Positions 7,249-18,276 of a DNA stretch of 64,000 nucleotides are shown in pieces. Every line of letters begins with the position of its first letter. Within the stretch, counting starts at the first letter, position 1. Under the pieces are notes generated by a model, which saw only the letters and a list, made by a program, of their open reading frames with translations, searched no databases and was not told the DNA's origin. Source of the stretch: Bacillota bacterium (GTDB taxonomy: Bacteria > Bacillota > Sulfobacillia > JAJZIM01); NCBI GenBank assembly GCA_021810565.1, contig JAJZIM010000008.1:1-64000 (forward strand), in the 5' to 3' direction. A program made the translations under genes and the position numbers.

Positions 7249-7276
7249 GAAAAACCCTTCCTCCAGGCGAAGGGCT
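7249..7276 (-). terminator. Rho-independent terminator after tmRNA
   Basis: Minus strand CCCTTC-GCCTGGAG-GAAGGG followed by TTTTTC, starting 7 nt after the tmRNA CCA. It separates ssrA from murI. The opposite strand also ends in a T-run (ctggtttttt), so it may act both ways. Confidence 0.7.
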
Positions 7277-7283
7277 GGTTTTT

Positions 7284-7637
7284 TGGTGGAGGCGCGGGGG
7301 AACTGCCCCCCCGGTCCGCCGATGTCCCAAAAGAGATCTCTACGGGTGTGTCTTCCGGGTTTTTTCTCGCCGCAACGGCCCTCCGAAAGCGCGAACCGTT
7401 GTGACCAGCCCCTTGTTTTCCCCGCTGCCGCGCAGGGCCTGCCCGGCAAGGGTAGCCTGCTGAAGTTTGACGCCCGGCTCCCTCCCCGCAGGCGGGTTCA
7501 GGGCGGACGTAGCCGCTTTAAGCGGCTAGTGCGTAGTTATTGTTGGCAGTTGTGATGATTTCCCGCGTTTTTACGAGGCACGGGGGCTCGACCCGCCATC
7601 TCTTCCCGGACGATCCGCGTCGAAGCTGTTCGCCCCC
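7284..7637 (-). ncRNA. ssrA: tmRNA
   Basis: 354-nt one-piece tmRNA that rescues stalled ribosomes together with SmpB, encoded 9 bp upstream. The 5' end GGGGGCG pairs with CGCCTCC before an encoded ACCA 3' end; the conserved TTCGACG follows the 5' strand. The tag frame GCC AAC AAT AAC TAC GCA CTA GCC GCT TAA encodes ANNNYALAA, and a helix AGCCGCTT/AAGCGGCT spans its stop codon. Pseudoknot-like GC helices follow. The T-arm is odd: CGGGG-GGGCAGTT-CCCCG lacks the usual TTCRA loop. Identification is secure from the tag, ends and synteny. Confidence 0.92.
7518..7547 (-). other. tmRNA tag-peptide reading frame
   Basis: Encodes ANNNYALAA-stop, the proteolysis tag. The ALAA ending is the ClpXP/ClpAP degron. 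It is nine residues, one fewer than the E. coli-type ANDENYALAA. The resume codon is GCC (Ala), inferred from the Ala start of known tags. Confidence 0.85.
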
Positions 7638-7646
7638 AGATCGTCG

Positions 7647-8123
7647 TCACCGGGCCTTGAAGGCCCGCTCCATCTCCCGGCGCGCATCCCGCTCCGCCAA
7701 GGACCGCCGCTTGTCGTACAGGGTCTTTCCCCGCACCAGCGCCAACTCCAGCTTGGCCTTGCCCCTGGGGCTCAGGTACAGCCGCAGCGGCACCAAGGTG
7801 CAGCCTTGCTCCCGGGTCTTGCCCAAGAGGTAGGCGATCTCGCGCCGGTGCAGCAAGAGCTTGCGCACGCGGTACGGATCGTGGTTGAAGCGGTTGCCTT
7901 GCTCATACGGCGAGATGTGCATCCGGTGCAGGAAGACCTCGCCTCCCTCCACCGCCGCATAGGCGTCGCGCAGGTTAACGCGCCCCATGCGGATGGATTT
8001 GATCTCCGTCCCCGTCAGCGCCAGCCCCGCCTCGACGGTCTCCAGGACGTGATACTCATGGTAGGCTTTTCGGTTCTCCGCCACCACGCGGCGGGAGCCA
8101 GCCTGGGAACCGCGCTGCTGCAA
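7647..8123 (-). CDS. smpB: SsrA-binding protein SmpB
   Basis: 158-aa OB-fold RNA-binding protein that carries tmRNA to stalled ribosomes. Motifs: [47 protein letters not shown], and the basic C-terminal tail [19 protein letters not shown] that mimics a codon-anticodon helix. TTG start, about 12 residues before the conserved VVAENRK; a GGAGCGG-like Shine-Dalgarno precedes it. It has its own promoter upstream and ssrA 9 bp downstream on the same strand, so both partners may be made from one transcript. Confidence 0.95.
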   Translation of the reverse strand: MQQRGSQAGSRRVVAENRKAYHEYHVLETVEAGLALTGTEIKSIRMGRVNLRDAYAAVEGGEVFLHRMHISPYEQGNRFNHDPYRVRKLLLHRREIAYLLGKTREQGCTLVPLRLYLSPRGKAKLELALVRGKTLYDKRRSLAERDARREMERAFKAR

Positions 8124-8165
8124 GACTACCGCTCCGTTCCGGATGCGGAGGCGCTCCGCCGCCTT

Positions 8166-8194
8166 ATGATACCATCCCCGGGACGCGCCGTCAA
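8166..8194 (-). promoter_or_regulatory. Promoter of smpB (and ssrA)
   Basis: TTGACG, 17-nt spacer, TATCAT on the minus strand, 43 nt before the smpB start. It lies in the 103-bp gap after secG. Confidence 0.6.
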
Positions 8195-8226
8195 GCTCAG
8201 ATGCCTCTTTATCCCACTGTGCCCGG

Positions 8227-8463
8227 TTATTTCATCATGATGCCCAGAATCAGGGATACCAGCAAGAACAGCACCGAGAACCCGGTGGTGAAGCGGCTAA
8301 GGATCTCGTCCAGGCCCCGCTTCTTGCCGAACACGTTCTCGCCCGCCCCGGCGATGGCTCCGGACAGACCCGCGCTGTGCCCGGATTGCAGCAGCACCGT
8401 CGCCACCAAACCGGCGCACATGATGAAGTCCACGCCGATCAACAATATCTCCCAGATGCTCAT
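8227..8463 (-). CDS. secG: Preprotein translocase subunit SecG
   Basis: 78 aa with two membrane segments (residues ~5-25 and ~55-76) separated by the conserved [23 protein letters not shown] loop typical of SecG, which assists SecYE-SecA protein export. Placement between eno and smpB is a standard Bacillota arrangement. ATG start with GGGGGAGGTGG upstream. A promoter lies just ahead, overlapping the eno stop codon. Confidence 0.92.
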   Translation of the reverse strand: MSIWEILLIGVDFIMCAGLVATVLLQSGHSAGLSGAIAGAGENVFGKKRGLDEILSRFTTGFSVLFLLVSLILGIMMK

Positions 8464-8484
8464 CCGACCACCTCCCCCGCTCCC

Positions 8485-12042
<3,558 letters not shown>

Positions 12043-12046
<4 letters not shown>

Positions 12047-13230
12047 GGTGCGTCCTCCAGGCAGGCCACCCCCGGCAGCTCGCGTCCCTCCAGGAACTTG
12101 AGCGCCGCGCCGCCGCCCGTGCACAGATGGGACATGCGCTCGGCGACCCCCGCCTTGCGCACCGCCGCCGTGGCGTCGCCCCCGCCCACCACGGTGAGCC
12201 CCGGGTTGGCCGCCATGGCCCGAGCCACGCCGTAGGTGCCCTGTTCGAAACCGGGCACCTCGAACACCCCCAGAGGCCCGTTCCAAAAGACCGACCGCGC
12301 CCGGGCGATCACCTGCTCATACTCGCGCAGCGTCTGCGGTCCGATGTCCAAGGCCTGCCAGTCGTCGGGCATGCCGTCCACCGGCACCGCCCGGCGCGGC
12401 ACCCCCTCCCGCGGCTCGGGCGCCACCACCATATCCACGGGCAGATGCACCTGCACGCCCCGCTCGGCGGCTTCCCGCAGCAGGTCTCCCGCCACGGCCA
12501 AAGCGTCCGTCTCCACCAGGGAAGATCCCATGTGCAGCCCGCTGGCCGCCAGGAAGGTGTTGGCCAGGCCGCCGCCCACCAGAGCCTCGTCCACCTTGCG
12601 CCACAAGCTTTTTAGCACCCCGATCTTGTCGGACACCTTCGCACCTCCCACCACCAGCAGGAACGGACGGGGCGGCTCCGACAAGAACTCGCTCAGGTAG
12701 GCCAGCTCCTTCTCCAGCAGGAAGCCCGCCACCGCCGGCAAAAAGGCGCTCACGCCGACCACCGAGGCGTGCTGACGGTGCACCACCCCGAAGGCGTCCT
12801 GGACGAAGACGTCTGCCAGTTGGGCCAGCCGCCGGGCAAACTCCGGCTCGTTGGCCTCCTCCTCCGGGTGGAAGCGCAGGTTCTCCAAGAGCAGCACCTC
12901 CCCCGGGTGCAACCGCTCGACCGCGTCCCGGGCTTCGGGACCTACGCACTGGTCGATCTTGCGCACCGGGCAATCCAAAAGCTCGGCCAAGCGGCGCGCC
13001 GCCGGATCCAGGCGCAGGGCCTCCACCACCCGGCCCTTGGGCCGGTCCATGTGGGAGGCCAGGATCACCCGGCAGCCCCGCTCCCGCAGGTAGCGGATGG
13101 TGGGCAGACTGGCCCGCAGGCGACCGTCGTCCTCCACCGTAAGGTCCGGGTTGAGGGGCACGTTGAAGTCCACGCGGACGAGGACGCGCTTGCCGTCCAG
13201 CGCCACCTCCCGCAGGGTCTTTTTCCGCAT
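12043..13230 (-). CDS. pgk: Phosphoglycerate kinase
   Basis: 395-aa two-domain kinase making ATP from 1,3-bisphosphoglycerate. Motifs: VLVRVDFNVPL at the start, SHMDRPKG, ENLRFHPEEEANEPEFA, FVQDAFGVVHRQHAS, VVGGAKVSDKIGVL, and C-terminal VVGGGDATAAVRKAG. The ATG overlaps the gap stop codon (TAATG) and the gene overlaps tpiA by 4 bp, so gap-pgk-tpiA-gpmI form a tightly coupled operon. Confidence 0.97.
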
Positions 13231-14240
13231 TATAGGCCTTGCTCCCCGATGAACTCGACCAGGTCCACCAGGCGGGTGGAGTAGCCCCACTCGTTGTCGT
13301 ACCAGGCCACCACCTTGACCAAGTCGGCCACCGCCATGGTGGACAAGGCATCCACCACGCTGGAGAGGCTGGTGCCCCGGAAATCGCTGGACACCAAAGG
13401 CTCGCGGCTGACCCCCAGGATCCCCTGCAGGGGACCGGTGGCGGCCGCCCGCTCCATGGCGTCGTTCACCTCGTCCACCTCGGCGGGTCGGCGCAGGGTC
13501 GCCACCAGGTCCACCACCGACACCGAGGGGGTGGGGACCCGGAAGGACATCCCGTTCATGCGTCCCTCTAGTTGCGGCAAAACCTTGCCGATGGCCCGGG
13601 CGGCCCCCGTGGTGGTGGGGATGATGTTCACGGCCGCGGCCCGGGCGCGCCGCAGGTCCTTGTGGGGAAGATCCAGGATCCGCTGGTCGTTGGTGTAGGA
13701 GTGGATGGTGGTCATGAGACCGCGCTCGATGCCGAAGGCGTCGTCCAGGACCTTGGCCACCGGAGCCAGCCCGTTGGTGGTGCAAGAGGCGTTGGAGATC
13801 ACGTGGTGCCGAGCCGGGTCATAGCGGTCCTGGTTCACCCCCATCACCACCGTCAGGTCCTCCCCCTTGGCGGGGGCGGAGATGACCACCTTCTTGGCAC
13901 CGCCAGAATTCAGGTGCGCCGCGGCCTTCTCCCGCTGGGTGAACAAGCCGGTGGACTCCACCACCACCTCCACCCCCAGGCTGCTCCACGGCAGGGCGCC
14001 CGGATCCCGCTCCGCCAAAATGCGCACGGTGCGCCCCTGCACCCGGATGGCCCCCTCCAGGGCCTCCACGTCGGCCGCCAAGGTGCCGTAGGTGGAATCG
14101 TACTTGAGCAGATGGGCCAGGGTGGCCGGACTGGTCAGGTCATTCACCGCCACTATCTCCATCCCCGGCCGGCCCATGGCGATCCGAAAGAAGCGCCGGC
14201 CGATGGAGCCAAAGCCGTTGATGCCTACCCGCAATGGCAC
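13230..14240 (-). CDS. gap: Glyceraldehyde-3-phosphate dehydrogenase
   Basis: 336-aa NAD(P)-dependent enzyme. VGINGFGSIGR cofactor loop at the N-terminus, catalytic Cys in SNASCTTNGLAPV, catalytic His in MTTIHSYTNDQ, and WYDNEWGYSTRLVDL at the end. First gene of the glycolytic operon. GTG start with GGGGGAG 7 nt upstream. A near-consensus promoter sits 40-70 nt ahead. No cggR-type repressor gene precedes it, unlike many Bacilli. Confidence 0.97.
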   Translation of the reverse strand: MPLRVGINGFGSIGRRFFRIAMGRPGMEIVAVNDLTSPATLAHLLKYDSTYGTLAADVEALEGAIRVQGRTVRILAERDPGALPWSSLGVEVVVESTGLFTQREKAAAHLNSGGAKKVVISAPAKGEDLTVVMGVNQDRYDPARHHVISNASCTTNGLAPVAKVLDDAFGIERGLMTTIHSYTNDQRILDLPHKDLRRARAAAVNIIPTTTGAARAIGKVLPQLEGRMNGMSFRVPTPSVSVVDLVATLRRPAEVDEVNDAMERAAATGPLQGILGVSREPLVSSDFRGTSLSSVVDALSTMAVADLVKVVAWYDNEWGYSTRLVDLVEFIGEQGL

Positions 14241-14278
14241 GCAGCTACTCCCCCTTCCGTTGTTGACCTTCGCGCCTA

Positions 14279-14308
14279 ATTATACCGTCATAACGTGGAA
14301 CACCGCAA
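14279..14308 (-). promoter_or_regulatory. Promoter of the gap glycolytic operon
   Basis: TTGCGG, 18-nt spacer, TATAAT on the minus strand; predicted start about 30 nt before the gap GTG. It lies in the ~330-bp intergenic region 14241-14572, whose remaining middle part (about 14310-14500) shows nothing recognisable. Confidence 0.65.
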
Positions 14309-14506
14309 CCCGCAACAAACCGGCCTCCCCCGCTCGGCGTCCGACCCCTCTTCCCGCCGAGCCCGGAAGCCCTGTCCCCTCCGCCACCGTCCGGCGTGAT
14401 CCCCACCGAGACAGACGGGGGCGCAACTAACCGGACACGAACCTCCCGGCCGACCCGGGGCTGCGTCCAATCCCGGCCCGGCTCCCGCCGCGGCCCTTGG
14501 GCTAGA

Positions 14507-14535
14507 ATGACAAGGCCTCGCCTTTATGATATGAT
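14507..14535 (+). promoter_or_regulatory. Promoter of the DUF948-YtxH pair
   Basis: ATGACA, 17-nt spacer, TATGAT on the plus strand, 38 nt before the ATG at 14573. TATGAT is repeated 5 nt upstream, so the exact start may vary. It is divergent from the gap promoter. Confidence 0.5.
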
Positions 14536-14572
14536 ACAAGGTGGCTGCGAGGATTATGGAAAACTGGGGGGC

Positions 14573-14989
14573 ATGGCCGTGCCCGCGTGGGTCTTCGAAG
14601 CTACCCTGGCCTTGATCGCCGCCCTGTTCCTGACCACCAGCATCCTCCTGGGCATGCTGGTGGGACAATTGCGCCGCAGCGCCCGCACCGTAGAGTCCCT
14701 GGCCCAGGAGGCGGTCAGCCAGATGGCCGCGACCCTGCGCAGCATGGAGACGACCTCGGAGGAGTTGCGGGAGGCGGGCCGAGACGCCAGGCGGCAGCTG
14801 GAGGAGGTGCAGCACATGTTGCGCACCGCCGATGCCGTGCTGGACAACGTCCGCTTCACCACCCGGCTAGTGCAGACCAGGATCGGTCCGCCGCTGATCC
14901 AGGCGGCCAGCCTGCTTTCCGGCATCGGGCAGGGCCTGTCCTTTTTGGCCAAGAGAGGCGAGAAGAAAGGGGTGCACGAGGATGTCTGA
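14573..14989 (+). CDS. DUF948-type membrane-anchored coiled-coil protein
   Basis: 138 aa. One N-terminal membrane segment (residues ~8-30, LIAALFLTTSILLGMLVG) is followed by a long helical region rich in Ala, Glu, Arg and Gln with a heptad look (residues 33-100). This is the layout of DUF948 proteins, commonly encoded next to YtxH-domain genes in Bacillota. The function is not established; a structural or stress role at the membrane is usually suggested. Start chosen at ATG 14573 after GGGGGG; the upstream part of the ORF has no membrane-protein character. Overlaps the next gene by 8 bp. Confidence 0.7.
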   Translation: MAVPAWVFEATLALIAALFLTTSILLGMLVGQLRRSARTVESLAQEAVSQMAATLRSMETTSEELREAGRDARRQLEEVQHMLRTADAVLDNVRFTTRLVQTRIGPPLIQAASLLSGIGQGLSFLAKRGEKKGVHEDV

Positions 14990-15326
14990 TCGTGGTGGCA
15001 GTGGGGTCGGTTTCCTGGCGGGGGTCTTGGTGGGAGGGTTGGCGGGAGCCGCTTTGGGCCTCTTGCTCGCGCCCCAGACCGGCGCCGAGACCCGCAACCA
15101 GCTCGGCGAGCGGGGCAAGGCCCTGGGCCAGCAGGCCCGGGAGCTGGCCGACCGGACGCGGGATGTCTCCACCGACTTGGCCAACCGTGCCCGCAAGGTA
15201 CTGAACCAGGAGCGGGAGGCGGCGCGCCAGGTGGTCGCCGCCGGCGCCGAGTCGCGGCGCCAAGAGAAGGAGGTCCTGGAGCGGGAGTTCAAGGAGACCG
15301 TGGATCGCCTGGCTCCGGAGAGTTGA
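14982..15326 (+). CDS. YtxH-domain protein
   Basis: 114 aa. A glycine/alanine-rich membrane segment (GFLAGVLVGGLAGAALGLLLAPQTGAETR, residues 9-37) is the YtxH signature, with the LLAPQ-G-ETR boundary. It is followed by a charged coiled-coil. It overlaps the DUF948 gene (ATGTCTGA), so the two are co-translated and probably act together at the membrane. YtxH proteins are known general-stress proteins in Bacillus; the role here is inferred only. Confidence 0.8.
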   Translation: MSDRGGSGVGFLAGVLVGGLAGAALGLLLAPQTGAETRNQLGERGKALGQQARELADRTRDVSTDLANRARKVLNQEREAARQVVAAGAESRRQEKEVLEREFKETVDRLAPES

Positions 15327-15343
15327 AGCGGCGCCCTCGGGAC

Positions 15344-15370
15344 AGCCCCGCCCACGGCGGGGCTTTTGCT
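15344..15370 (+). terminator. Terminator after the DUF948-YtxH operon
   Basis: AGCCCCGCC-CAC-GGCGGGGCT followed by TTTGCTT, 18 bp after the ytxH stop. A strong 9-bp GC stem. Confidence 0.75.
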
Positions 15371-15424
15371 TGCCCACCTGTCGAAGTCAGATCCCTCGTG
15401 GGGGGAGCAAAATATGATATTTCG

Positions 15425-15610
15425 ATGCCTAAATACAACATCCCATGCAAATATCACAATGTTTGTCATTCAGGCAGGAATTACGCCAAAGTGATGGAAC
15501 ATATACTAAAAGCCCATGAGCGATGGGCACCCCGGCGGGTCATCGAGGAGGCTCGACCCGATCTCGCCCCGCCGGCGGCACAAACTTCGCGAGATCGGGA
15601 TGGGGGATGA
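15425..15610 (+). CDS. Possible small Cys/His protein (low confidence)
   Basis: A 61-codon frame starting MPKYNIPCKYHNVCHSG...VMEHILKAHERW. Two Cys and two His are spaced C-x5-C-x11-H-x4-H, close to a C2H2 zinc-finger layout. Its first half lies in a locally AT-rich stretch unlike the surrounding DNA and has no clear Shine-Dalgarno; its 3' end runs into the hairpin and start region of the rhodanese gene. It may be a fragment of an imported gene, or chance. No family recognised. Confidence 0.25.
   Translation: MPKYNIPCKYHNVCHSGRNYAKVMEHILKAHERWAPRRVIEEARPDLAPPAAQTSRDRDGG
15557..15599 (+). promoter_or_regulatory. 5' hairpin of rhodanese lipoprotein gene 1
   Basis: Inverted repeat CCCGATCTCG ... 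CGAGATCGGG with a 23-nt loop that starts CCCCGCCGG, followed immediately by ATGGGGG that serves as Shine-Dalgarno. The same stem, loop start and ATGGGG follow-up occur before the paralogue at 16940. Its position directly before the ribosome binding site suggests post-transcriptional control or RNA stabilisation. Confidence 0.55.
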
Positions 15611-15612
15611 TG

Positions 15613-16206
15613 ATGAAGAAGCTTCCCGGATCGTGGTCCCTGCCGGCCCTGGTGGCCGCCGCCGCGCTCCTAGCCGGGTGCGGCGTTCCGCCGAGCGCCA
15701 CCACCCCCGCCGCTCCGGCCAAGGCCAGCACCGCTGCGGTGCAGAAGGCCGTCGTGCAGCGGGTGGACACCTACTTCGCCAACGAGGCGAAGGCGCCGTT
15801 GGGCGGCAGCTACCAGATCAGCACCGCGGCGCTGTACAAGGCCCTGCAGAAGAACCCGAACCAGTTCCTGCTGCTGGACGTGCGCATGCCCTCCGGCCCG
15901 GCGACCGCCCCCGGCTACGCGCAGGGCCATATCGGCGGAGCGGTCAACGTGCCCTACCCCGACTTGGCCAAGAACCTGAACAAGATCAAGAAGCTGGACC
16001 AGGGCCGTCCCATCGTGACCATCTGCTACACCGGCCAGTGGGCCAATCAGTCGGAGGCGATCCTGCGTCTTTTGGGCTACAACGCTTACGCCCTCCATCT
16101 TTCCATGAGCGACTGGAACCAGAAGACCGACATCCTGCCCCCGAAGCACACGGTGCCCAACTATCCCCTGGTAACGGGGACCAAGCCGGGCACCTTCAAG
16201 CCTTAG
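15613..16206 (+). CDS. Rhodanese-domain lipoprotein 1
   Basis: 197 aa. N-terminal lipoprotein signal (MKKLPGSW, hydrophobic ALVAAAALLAGC with the lipobox Cys), a Pro/Ala linker, then a rhodanese domain (residues ~75-185): LLLDVRMPSG, GHIGGAVNVPY, and the active loop ICYTGQWANQSEAILRLLGY with the presumed persulfide Cys. An invariant tail, HTVPNYPLVTGTKPG, ends the protein. It should be anchored outside the membrane and handle sulfane sulfur or bind a partner; substrate unknown. Three consecutive ATGs exist; the third has the best spacing to GGGGG. Its close paralogue follows 0.8 kb downstream. Confidence 0.85.
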   Translation: MKKLPGSWSLPALVAAAALLAGCGVPPSATTPAAPAKASTAAVQKAVVQRVDTYFANEAKAPLGGSYQISTAALYKALQKNPNQFLLLDVRMPSGPATAPGYAQGHIGGAVNVPYPDLAKNLNKIKKLDQGRPIVTICYTGQWANQSEAILRLLGYNAYALHLSMSDWNQKTDILPPKHTVPNYPLVTGTKPGTFKP

Positions 16207-16222
16207 TTCACCCATACCTCCT

Positions 16223-16250
16223 GGGGCCGCCGATGCGGCCCCCTTTTTTT
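16223..16250 (+). terminator. Terminator after rhodanese gene 1
   Basis: GGGGCCGC-CGAT-GCGGCCCC followed by CTTTTTTT, 16 bp after the stop. Almost identical to the terminator of the paralogue. Confidence 0.85.
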
Positions 16251-16535
16251 CGTCCTGAAAGCCGGTCGTACACGGGAAACGAGCCGGTTCGGCCCCGGCG
16301 AGCCCACCCCGGATTGGCGCAACCTTTTGCCTTATTCAATGATTAAATCGGATATTTCAATGCGCCAATGCTTGATTCCCCGTGCAATTTTGACATGCAA
16401 TTTTTATTATGTGTCTTTTTTCTGCAGGTTTTTTTGCTTCAGCACAGAATAACTCGGTGGCAGAGTGAGAGGAAGGATGAGGATGCTATTCGCGGTTCCC
16501 GGCGATTGCCCTGAAAACCACGGGAGGTGCCGGGA

Positions 16536-16890
16536 ATGGCCGATGGCAAAATGGCACCGTTGGAGCTTTTGCGCACCCTGGCCGAGGACGAGGATACCGA
16601 CTTCCCGCGCGAAGGGGTGCGGCTGGAGGGTGCGCGAAAAAACCGGCGCCGCACGCCATGAGCGCACCAAAGAGCGGGGCAATCCCCGCAACGGCAGGCG
16701 GCCCAGGGACTGGGACACCCGGCTGGGCAAGAGCGTCTCGGGGATCCCCAAGATGCCCAGTGACGACCGTTTGCCGAACTTCCGGGAGCCCCGCCGCATA
16801 GTGGAAGGAGGTGGATTCGGCAGACACCGCAGCCTGATGGCCATCGCTCACGTCTCGCGAACCACAGACGGCTTTTCCCCCCTTTGACGA
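16536..16890 (+). pseudogene. IS256-family (mutator) transposase remnant
   Basis: One + frame reads MADGKMAPLELLRTLAEDEDTDF, like the start of IS256-type transposases. A frameshift then leads into HERTKERGNPRNGRRPRDWDTRLG, matching the ERT-x-ER-x-x-RNGYR-R-WDTR-G block, and IPKM...LPNFREPRRI matching IPKLR-G-YFP-FLEPRR. Only about 110 of ~400 codons remain, and the catalytic DDE part is absent. The flanking sequence is AT-rich at 16310-16450. It sits inside the intergenic region between two rhodanese paralogues, so it inserted after or during their duplication. Terminal inverted repeats were not found. Confidence 0.7.
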
Positions 16891-16939
16891 AATGCAACCA
16901 AGAACCAAGCCTGCCGGCGGTGAATTGAGGAGGAAAGAC

Positions 16940-16981
16940 CCCGATCTCGCCCCGCCGGACAGACCCAAGACAGAGATCGGG
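16940..16981 (+). promoter_or_regulatory. 5' hairpin of rhodanese lipoprotein gene 2
   Basis: CCCGATCTC ... GAGATCGGG with loop beginning GCCCCGCCGG, followed by ATGGGG, i.e. the same element as before gene 1; it ends 11 nt before the gene 2 ATG. The middle of the loop differs while stem and flanks are kept, as expected for a selected RNA structure. Confidence 0.55.
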
Positions 16982-16992
16982 ATGGGGCAAAG

Positions 16993-17592
16993 ATGAAGAT
17001 CAAGAGAACAATGGTTCTCCCTGCGCTATTGGCGGCGGCAGCCCTCTTGGCCAGTTGCGGCCCTCCCCCCGCCGTCGCGCCCTCCGCCCCCGCCCAGCCC
17101 AGCTCGGCAGCGGTGCAGACGGCCATCGCCCAGCGGGTCGAGTCCTACTACAACCACGCCTTCGACAACAAGACCATGGCCACCTACCAGATCACCACCA
17201 AGCAACTGTACGGTGATCTGAAAGCCGACCCGAGCAAGTACTTTCTGGTGGACGTGCGCAAACCCAAGAACACCGTCAACTTCGGCATAACCGCTTATGG
17301 ATACGACGGCAACCACATCCCCGGCGCGGTCAGCATCCCCTACGGCCCCGCGGTGGCCAAGGCCATCGCCGACAACGCGATCCCCAAGGACAAGACCATC
17401 GTCACCATCTGCTATACCGGGCAGTGGGCCAACCAGACGGCGGCGCTCCTGCGCCTATTGGGCTACCACGCCTACGCCCTGCACCTGTCCATGAGCGACT
17501 GGAACCAGAAGACCGACGTCCTGCCCCCGAAGCACACGGTGCCCAACTATCCCCTGGTTACGGGGACCAAGCCGGGCACCTTCAAGCCTTAA
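16993..17592 (+). CDS. Rhodanese-domain lipoprotein 2
   Basis: 199-aa paralogue of the protein at 15613. Lipoprotein signal with LLAAAALLASC, Pro/Ala linker, rhodanese domain with FLVDVRKPKN, GNHIPGAVSIPY and active loop ICYTGQWANQTAALLRLLGY. The last ~45 residues (LHLSMSDWNQKTD-LPPKHTVPNYP...) are almost identical to paralogue 1 in protein and DNA, while the N-terminal half differs widely, pointing to strong selection or gene conversion at the 3' end. Exported and membrane-anchored by inference. The ATG is preceded by GATGGGGCAAAG. It converges with a lipoprotein gene on the other strand. Confidence 0.85.
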   Translation: MKIKRTMVLPALLAAAALLASCGPPPAVAPSAPAQPSSAAVQTAIAQRVESYYNHAFDNKTMATYQITTKQLYGDLKADPSKYFLVDVRKPKNTVNFGITAYGYDGNHIPGAVSIPYGPAVAKAIADNAIPKDKTIVTICYTGQWANQTAALLRLLGYHAYALHLSMSDWNQKTDVLPPKHTVPNYPLVTGTKPGTFKP

Positions 17593-17608
17593 TTCGCCCA
17601 TACCTCCT

Positions 17609-17634
17609 GGGGCCGCCGACGCGGCCCCCTTTTC
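17609..17634 (+). terminator. Terminator after rhodanese gene 2
   Basis: GGGGCCGC-CGAC-GCGGCCCC followed by CTTTTC; differs from the gene 1 terminator by one loop base and a shorter T-run. Confidence 0.8.
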
Positions 17635-17670
17635 ATGCCGCAGTCCGCGGCAAAAAAACCCGCAGATACC

Positions 17671-18276
17671 CTACCGGCGCCCAGGCAGGGGCGGCATGGG
17701 AGGCCGCTCCCCGGTGCGCCAGCTGCCGGAAGGGGGCAGCTGGCCGAGGTCTACGGAGAAGCTCACGGGCCCGGAGGAGCCGTAGGCGGGCCCCTCCATC
17801 ACGGCAAAGCACCGCATGACCCCCCGGGGCACCGGCAGCACGCAGCCGCCTACAGTCCGGATCCTCCCCCGGGGGGGCAGCGTCACCCTGTTCCCCGCCG
17901 GCAGGTACCTGGGAAGCCCTGCCGCAGGAGAAAGGGCGGTCCCCGCGGGCAGGCTCAGCACGAAGCCCGCCGGCACCGTCATCCTCGCCCCCGAAGGCAC
18001 CGGCCTGGGTCCCACCGCGCCGGGTGCATAAGCCAAACCGCCCTGCGCAAAGGTGATGACCACCGGCGCAGGTGAGCCTCCCCACCAGGCCTCGGGAGCC
18101 AGGCTCACCCCCCGGCTCAGGATGAACATCCGAGGCTTGCCGTAGCCCGAAACCGGCCTCGGTGCGGCGGCAGGGGTCTTGGTCTTCCCCGGAGCGCCCT
18201 TGGCCGCCCTACCGCCGCATCCGGTGGCGCCTAGCAGGAGGAAAAATCCGGTCAGGAGCAAGGCCAAGAGTCTCAC
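17671..18276 (-). CDS. Hypothetical lipoprotein
   Basis: 201 aa, not assigned to a family. It starts with a lipoprotein signal (LLALLLTGFFLLLGATGC, lipobox LGATGC), then a Lys/Pro/Ala linker and a Pro/Gly/Val-rich, probably beta-strand domain (VPAGFVLSLPAGTALS, RVTLPPRGRIRT) with two later cysteines (VGGCVLPVP, MRCFAVM) that could form a disulfide outside the cell. GTG start with GGAGGAGG 9 nt upstream. It faces the rhodanese pair convergently and is followed upstream by a 140-bp gap and the M29 peptidase gene. Function unknown; exported location is likely. Confidence 0.65.
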   Translation of the reverse strand: MRLLALLLTGFFLLLGATGCGGRAAKGAPGKTKTPAAAPRPVSGYGKPRMFILSRGVSLAPEAWWGGSPAPVVITFAQGGLAYAPGAVGPRPVPSGARMTVPAGFVLSLPAGTALSPAAGLPRYLPAGNRVTLPPRGRIRTVGGCVLPVPRGVMRCFAVMEGPAYGSSGPVSFSVDLGQLPPSGSWRTGERPPMPPLPGRR

